Shown in pieces: positions 59,701 through 64,000 of a stretch of DNA of 64,000 nucleotides (position 1 is the stretch's first letter; every line of letters starts with the position of its first letter). Location of the stretch: positions 2,081,779 through 2,145,778 of the forward strand of contig NW_024881296.1 of the NCBI RefSeq assembly GCF_018691265.1, given 5' to 3'. Below the pieces are notes generated by a model. It did not search any database and was not told the origin of the DNA. It worked only from the letters and a program-made list of their open reading frames with translations. This stretch comes from Tyto alba (Eukaryota; Chordata; Aves; Strigiformes; Tytonidae). A program made the translations under genes and the position numbers.

Positions 59701-60286
59701 TTAGCCAGACCGTGTATGTTCCTGTATTTCACTGATTATGGAAAACTTAAAATTAATTAATTAGGTGAGATTGCTCATTTAAAAAAATTAAATATTTCCT
59801 TTAATTTAAATTTACTATGAGATTTTGAAGACACATTTTGTTTAATTGGTACTGCTAAACTGACCTGATTTATACACACCGAGGATATTAGATGGCTGTA
59901 ATTGAGAAATAAATGACTTGTGAGGTACATTTTATCCCTATTTTCTCCAAGTTAATCTTCAAAATGTCCCAGAAATTCATTAAAAACATGAGAATTTTCA
60001 CTCAAATGTGCTGAATTAAAATTGGAAAACTGCTTCTTAGGAAACTAAACATGAATATTTCCATTTTTCATCAAAGCCAAATTAGAAATACAATTTTGAA
60101 CACTGCATTCAACAAGGTTTTTAAAATAATATTGTGAAGTCAATTTCTGAGTCTCATAAGGAACTGTGAATTGCGTGAAAGTCTCAACTGTCCATCTTCA
60201 GCTGACCCCACTTCACTTCCTGAGGGTACCGCCACTGCGCTCCACTTCTCTGACCACTTCTGGAGGGGTGGTAATTGTTTTCTGAC

Positions 60287-60322
<36 letters not shown>

Positions 60323-60323
60323 G

Positions 60324-60398
<75 letters not shown>
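60287..60398. repeat. (ATCT)28 tetranucleotide microsatellite
   Basis: One hundred and twelve bp of ATCT units, perfect except for an A-to-G change at 60323. Its length makes it a likely polymorphic marker. The Ser-Ile-Tyr-Leu repeat peptide encoded across it is an artefact. Confidence 0.97.
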
Positions 60399-60399
60399 C

Positions 60400-62040
60400 C
60401 CCATATACATCTATAAGATGACACAATATCATGCAGACACAAGAGACCAGGTCCTGGAAATGGAAGAGAACCCCACACGAGCTAAGTGGTCCTGGTACAA
60501 TTAATCAGTTTACAGGTTTTAGGCTCGTACAGGTGTACTCATTTCAGGGTTCACACGAAAAACAGATGAGAATTTATTTATGCAACCTAACGGCTGTGCA
60601 TAATTATGCACTAAATGTAATTTACATAGTACCAAAAATGTCTGATGGAAGCATTGAGATGGAGAATATCACTAAGGTAAAGCTCCAAGAGGGGGTAAAA
60701 AAAAAGGAAAACTATATCAGGTAGGATAACAAATACATCAATGTCATCTCTTTAATGCTGTATCTTATTGCAAAGAAATGGAGGCTAAGAACTAAATATC
60801 CGTACTTGACATTATATAGTAAACTTTTTTGAGCGCTGTCTTCTTAAACTATATCAGCATTTGGCTATACCAGCTAATATACAAAGACATGCTAAAAATA
60901 GACTTTCCTCATAGATACCAGTGTAAGTAAACTGCCTGTTCATGGAAAGATGATAATGGAATAAGAACATAAGCAACAGCATCTTTGTGGGTTTGTTGCT
61001 TCAAGAACTGTGCTTCACCACTATGTTATGTTTATTTGGGCAAGTGCTTTTCTCTTTTGTAGGATGAATCACTTATTTTGCAACTGATACTACAAATGTT
61101 TCGGTCTGTTTATTTTATATATATGTACAAAGGCACTGGGCAGAAATGAACTGGCTAAACTCAAGATTTTATTAGTATGATCTTGAATAAAATCTAGTGT
61201 GGCTTTTAAAAAGTATTTCAAAAGGCCTGTTAAAGCTTTACCTCATTCCCAAAGTATATGATCAGCTAACATTGTCAAAGCAGAAGTCGTAATGCTGTCC
61301 CCACAGGTTGAGGAGCAAGCACTAGTATTTGCATCTGATTTATGCACCTCACCACACACTGAGGTATCTAGAAAAACATGTATATTGTTTTGTGTTTGAA
61401 ATTTAAGGTGAAATTACATATATGAAGCTGAATAGTTGCCTCAGCATTAGAACCTAAAATACACCCATCTCCCATTTTCACTGTCTTTTGTTTCTCTATT
61501 CCTAAACTCAGCTTCCCCTGCAAAGCCTCTGGGAGTAAGAAAAATTGGAAAGTTGCCCTGACTCTCATTCTGCCCTGACACACGTGTTGGTATGGTTCAG
61601 AGCAGCCTAGAGACAGCTTCGACAAATAACATCTGGCAGTTTGCCTTCAAGACTTGCATTTATCCTACCGAACTTTAGGCACACACACTGAGGCATCTTT
61701 GGTGGGAGCCCATCCCTTTCCTTCCTCTCTAGGCAAGAAAGAAAGGCAGCCACATTCAAAATGGGCATCCCTGAGGCACATGGGATTTAGTTTTCTTTAT
61801 AAATTAATCTCATAAAAGAAAAAAGAAACACAGTTAATGATGTGAACTCTGGAACAAGCAGAAATGGGAGAGCAGCTCTGCCATTTCTTTTTTGTAACTT
61901 AGGAAGCCTAGCCATTAACCCACTGGCTTCACCATTTTTATAATAGATTGATGGGTGCCACTGGCTTTTACTGTACGGTGTCAAAAAGTTGCCCATAGCC
62001 GAACGTTTAGAAAAGTCAGAAATCTTCTGTCTCTGTACGG
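60400..62040. other. Gene-free AT-rich unique sequence
   Basis: No supported gene. Open frames are under 100 codons and have no domain. AT-rich unique stretches (60590-60640, 60780-60900) could hide weakly conserved elements but show no clear motif cluster. Confidence 0.5.
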
Positions 62041-62044
62041 TCTA

Positions 62045-62330
62045 AGTCATTTATATTACCATGAGATACACCAGTTCTTTCCTTTGCTTCTGTGTGAACT
62101 TACTGTACTGAAGAGTTGCCTCGTACAACTTCATGACAGTCCAATTCCTAATAAATCCCACCTGACTGAAATGAATTAGGTCTGGGAATATGTGTTCCAG
62201 ATTATTAACCAGCACCTTTGCAAGTAACTTACCATCCACATTTATTAAAGATATTGGATGATAATTTGTGCAGTGTTCTGGATCTCTCTCTGGTCTAAGA
62301 ATTATGGTAATTAGTGCTCAGAGAGAGGAT
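62045..62330 (-). mobile_element. Ancient L1/Tx1-like LINE reverse-transcriptase fragment
   Basis: On the minus strand an 88-codon stretch is open from 62317 to 62054, directly after a TGA. It reads as the N-terminal half of a LINE reverse transcriptase: RPERDP, then NYHPISLINVDGKLLAKVL, then PDLIHFSQVGFI. These match the conserved 'K..(K/R)DP..C.NYRPISLLN.D.K..AK.L..RL....P.LIH..Q.GFI' order of L1-clade (L1/Tx1) elements, not of CR1. After GFI the frame loses similarity and no catalytic (F/Y)xDD motif remains, so the copy is dead. L1-clade LINEs are rare in birds, and this must be old. Confidence 0.7.
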
Positions 62331-62449
62331 GTCACTCGTATGTTTCTCAGGGTGCAGAGAATAGCACATTATTACACTCCTTTTAGATTTGAGATGGATA
62401 ACTCTAAGGCTATTCCTATTTTTTAACCTTGACCAGCTGCATATGGATG

Positions 62450-62560
62450 GTGGCTCAGAGCAGGTCAGGAGACCTGTGCTCCATCTCCAGCTTTGTCAGC
62501 ATGGGACAAGGCACTGCTTGCTTTGACCTGGCCTCTCATTTCTAGTTGCAAATGGGAATA
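62450..62560 (+). mobile_element. MIR-like SINE relic
   Basis: A GTGGCTCAGAGCAGGTCAGG start (62451-62470), ACCTGTGCTCCATCTCCAGC (62473-62492), GGGACAAGGCACTGCTTG-type centre and a final TTGCAAATGGGAAT (62547-62560) follow the order of the MIR consensus (box-like head, 'ctggttccaatctcagctctgcc', 'gggcaagtcact', 'tgtaaaatgggaat'). It is diverged but continuous. Confidence 0.6.
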
Positions 62561-62564
62561 AAGA

Positions 62565-64000
62565 TCTGTTAAGCTGGATTTCCATTTCAAAAGGCACTTG
62601 TCCAAGAGGAAACACTAGGTTTGATGAACTGCATGGAATAAAAGGTACCTGCATCTTTGGTGCATGGTGCCAGGTGAAGATCTGATGACAGTCCAGAGGG
62701 CTGTAAATTGAAAGGCCACTCCAGAAGGAAGGATCACTGCAGAGCTCTGCCTGAGGCTGATATAAGTAACGGTGCTGATGCTGTAGAGTGACCACTCTAA
62801 AAAGCCTTTTAAGATCTTCTTAAAAGGTGCAGAGAGAGGCAGAAGATAATAAATCACCATCTGCATTTGGAGACATCAGAAAGCAGGTCTTCAAATTCTA
62901 GGAGATAATTGAAGAAAGAAGAAAATTACAAACTCCCCAGGAACTTAAATGTTAAATTCAAATCTGTAAATGGACTTTAACTTCCCAAAGTCCTCAGAAG
63001 TGAGCCTGCAGTGGTCCCAAGTAATCAGTCTGGCAGAATTACCCAAACCGAAGTGCCTACTAATAACACATCTCAAAGTCTCAAGGGATTTTAGCTATGT
63101 CCTTCACCTGAGTTACACTGATCTTGCAACATTATCTGAAAATCTCTGGCTGTTAGATTCCTCTGCTGGAACATGATGTCTTCATACCACTTTCCTGGAA
63201 GAGAAAGTAATCTATGTTGCCACATCTTTATTTCTATGTGCACTCATGCAGACACACAAAGGACTGTGATAACAGTACTGTCAACTCGGTTTTCTTCACC
63301 TCTCTGTAAAACTTTTCTTTGGCTTATTTCATAGCTAATCATTGAACAGTGCAATAATTTCCACGGTGCTATTTTGGAGGATGAAAAAAAAAATCAACTT
63401 TTCCCTTCAACAACATATTCCTGCTTGACTTTCATCAAAGAGTTAAACAGCCAAGGGCTTTTAGCATCTCATTTCACTTACACACACAGGCCATTATAAC
63501 CTGCATAAACAAGGATGACAAGTTGAGATTAATGAAGGTCCCAAAGTGACAGAACAATTTAATTGTCAGAAATCATAGGAGGTGAACTTTGCCAGTGTAT
63601 TTATATAAGACTGCCATAGTCTAAAAACTTCCCTAATTGATTATGACCAATAAGTAATAACACTGGAAGCAGTTTTCTGGTATACAAATAAGAAATGACC
63701 CAAAACAGTTAATAGTGGTATTAAGATGCATAATATAAGAATGTTAGATTGATAAAATAAATTACTAATAACACTCTGCAAATAATTGTAGTGTTTATAC
63801 TTAAAAGTAGAGTGGAGAAAACTGCAGCTCTCACTAAAGTCACATGAAATGGTCTGGCTTTAGAAAAACAACTTGCAACTGTCAGGCAGGGAGCTTTACA
63901 GTGATACGACTACAGCAGAGGCAAGTATGATCCACGTTGATCTGCAGTGCAATGCTGTTTCTTCTTCTCTCTCTCTCTTGCATTACTTTAAGAAACTATA
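62565..64000. other. Gene-free unique sequence
   Basis: No gene or recognisable repeat, only ordinary AT-leaning unique DNA. A short (CT)n near 63968-63978 lies close to the window end. Open frames are under 100 codons. Confidence 0.5.

Noticed and set aside
60171..60416. Open frame with a repeated Ser-Ile-Tyr-Leu peptide
   Set aside because: It is the translation of the ATCT microsatellite and not a protein.

Overview
The window reads as gene-poor vertebrate DNA, most likely avian or another sauropsid. It is AT-leaning, with no open frame longer than about 190 codons and none that I could match to a cellular protein. The recognisable interspersed repeats are few and old: two 3' ends of CR1/L3-type LINEs, one reverse-transcriptase fragment of an L1/Tx1-like LINE, two MIR-like SINE relics, and two or three fragments resembling repeats I know from turtle and crocodilian genomes. 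There are no Alu/B1-type SINEs, no intact LTR elements, no tRNA or rRNA genes that I could see, and no bacterial-type features. The organism assignment is an inference from this repeat content.

Layout. 1-4.2 kb is the densest part: a pair of paralogous non-coding elements (cores 1500-1601 and 2728-2830), several AT-rich blocks with transcription-factor-like motifs, and two long homopolymers, G26 (3580-3605) and C23 (3924-3946). 4.2-24 kb is mostly featureless unique sequence with A/T homopolymers, an alternating TG/CA/TA domain (6.07-6.35 kb), long A-rich, T-rich and TTTTG tracts, and one ancient repeat (21.13-21.26 kb). 24.88-25.08 kb is a compact SOX/E-box/POU motif cluster. 25-54 kb alternates bland DNA with blocks that look like conserved regulatory elements (39.5, 44.4, 46.8 and 52.9 kb), a CR1 relic (41.6 kb, minus strand), a MIR-like relic (45.9 kb) and a possible CTCF site (37.7 kb). 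54.8-55.4 kb is a clear CR1/L3 3' end on the plus strand. 56.5-59.5 kb is again rich in enhancer-like AT-rich sequence. 60.29-60.40 kb is a (TCTA)28 microsatellite. 62.05-62.32 kb carries an 88-codon open stretch of LINE reverse transcriptase on the minus strand, followed by a MIR-like relic.

Interpretation. Motif-rich unique blocks, few transposons and no exons are what one expects of a regulatory gene desert next to a developmental transcription-factor gene. I could not identify that gene. All conserved-element calls are made by eye from motif content and lack of repeats; no alignment was possible. The most distinctive observation is the locally duplicated non-coding element at 1.5 and 2.7 kb. 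I found no previously undescribed protein-coding or RNA-guided system.
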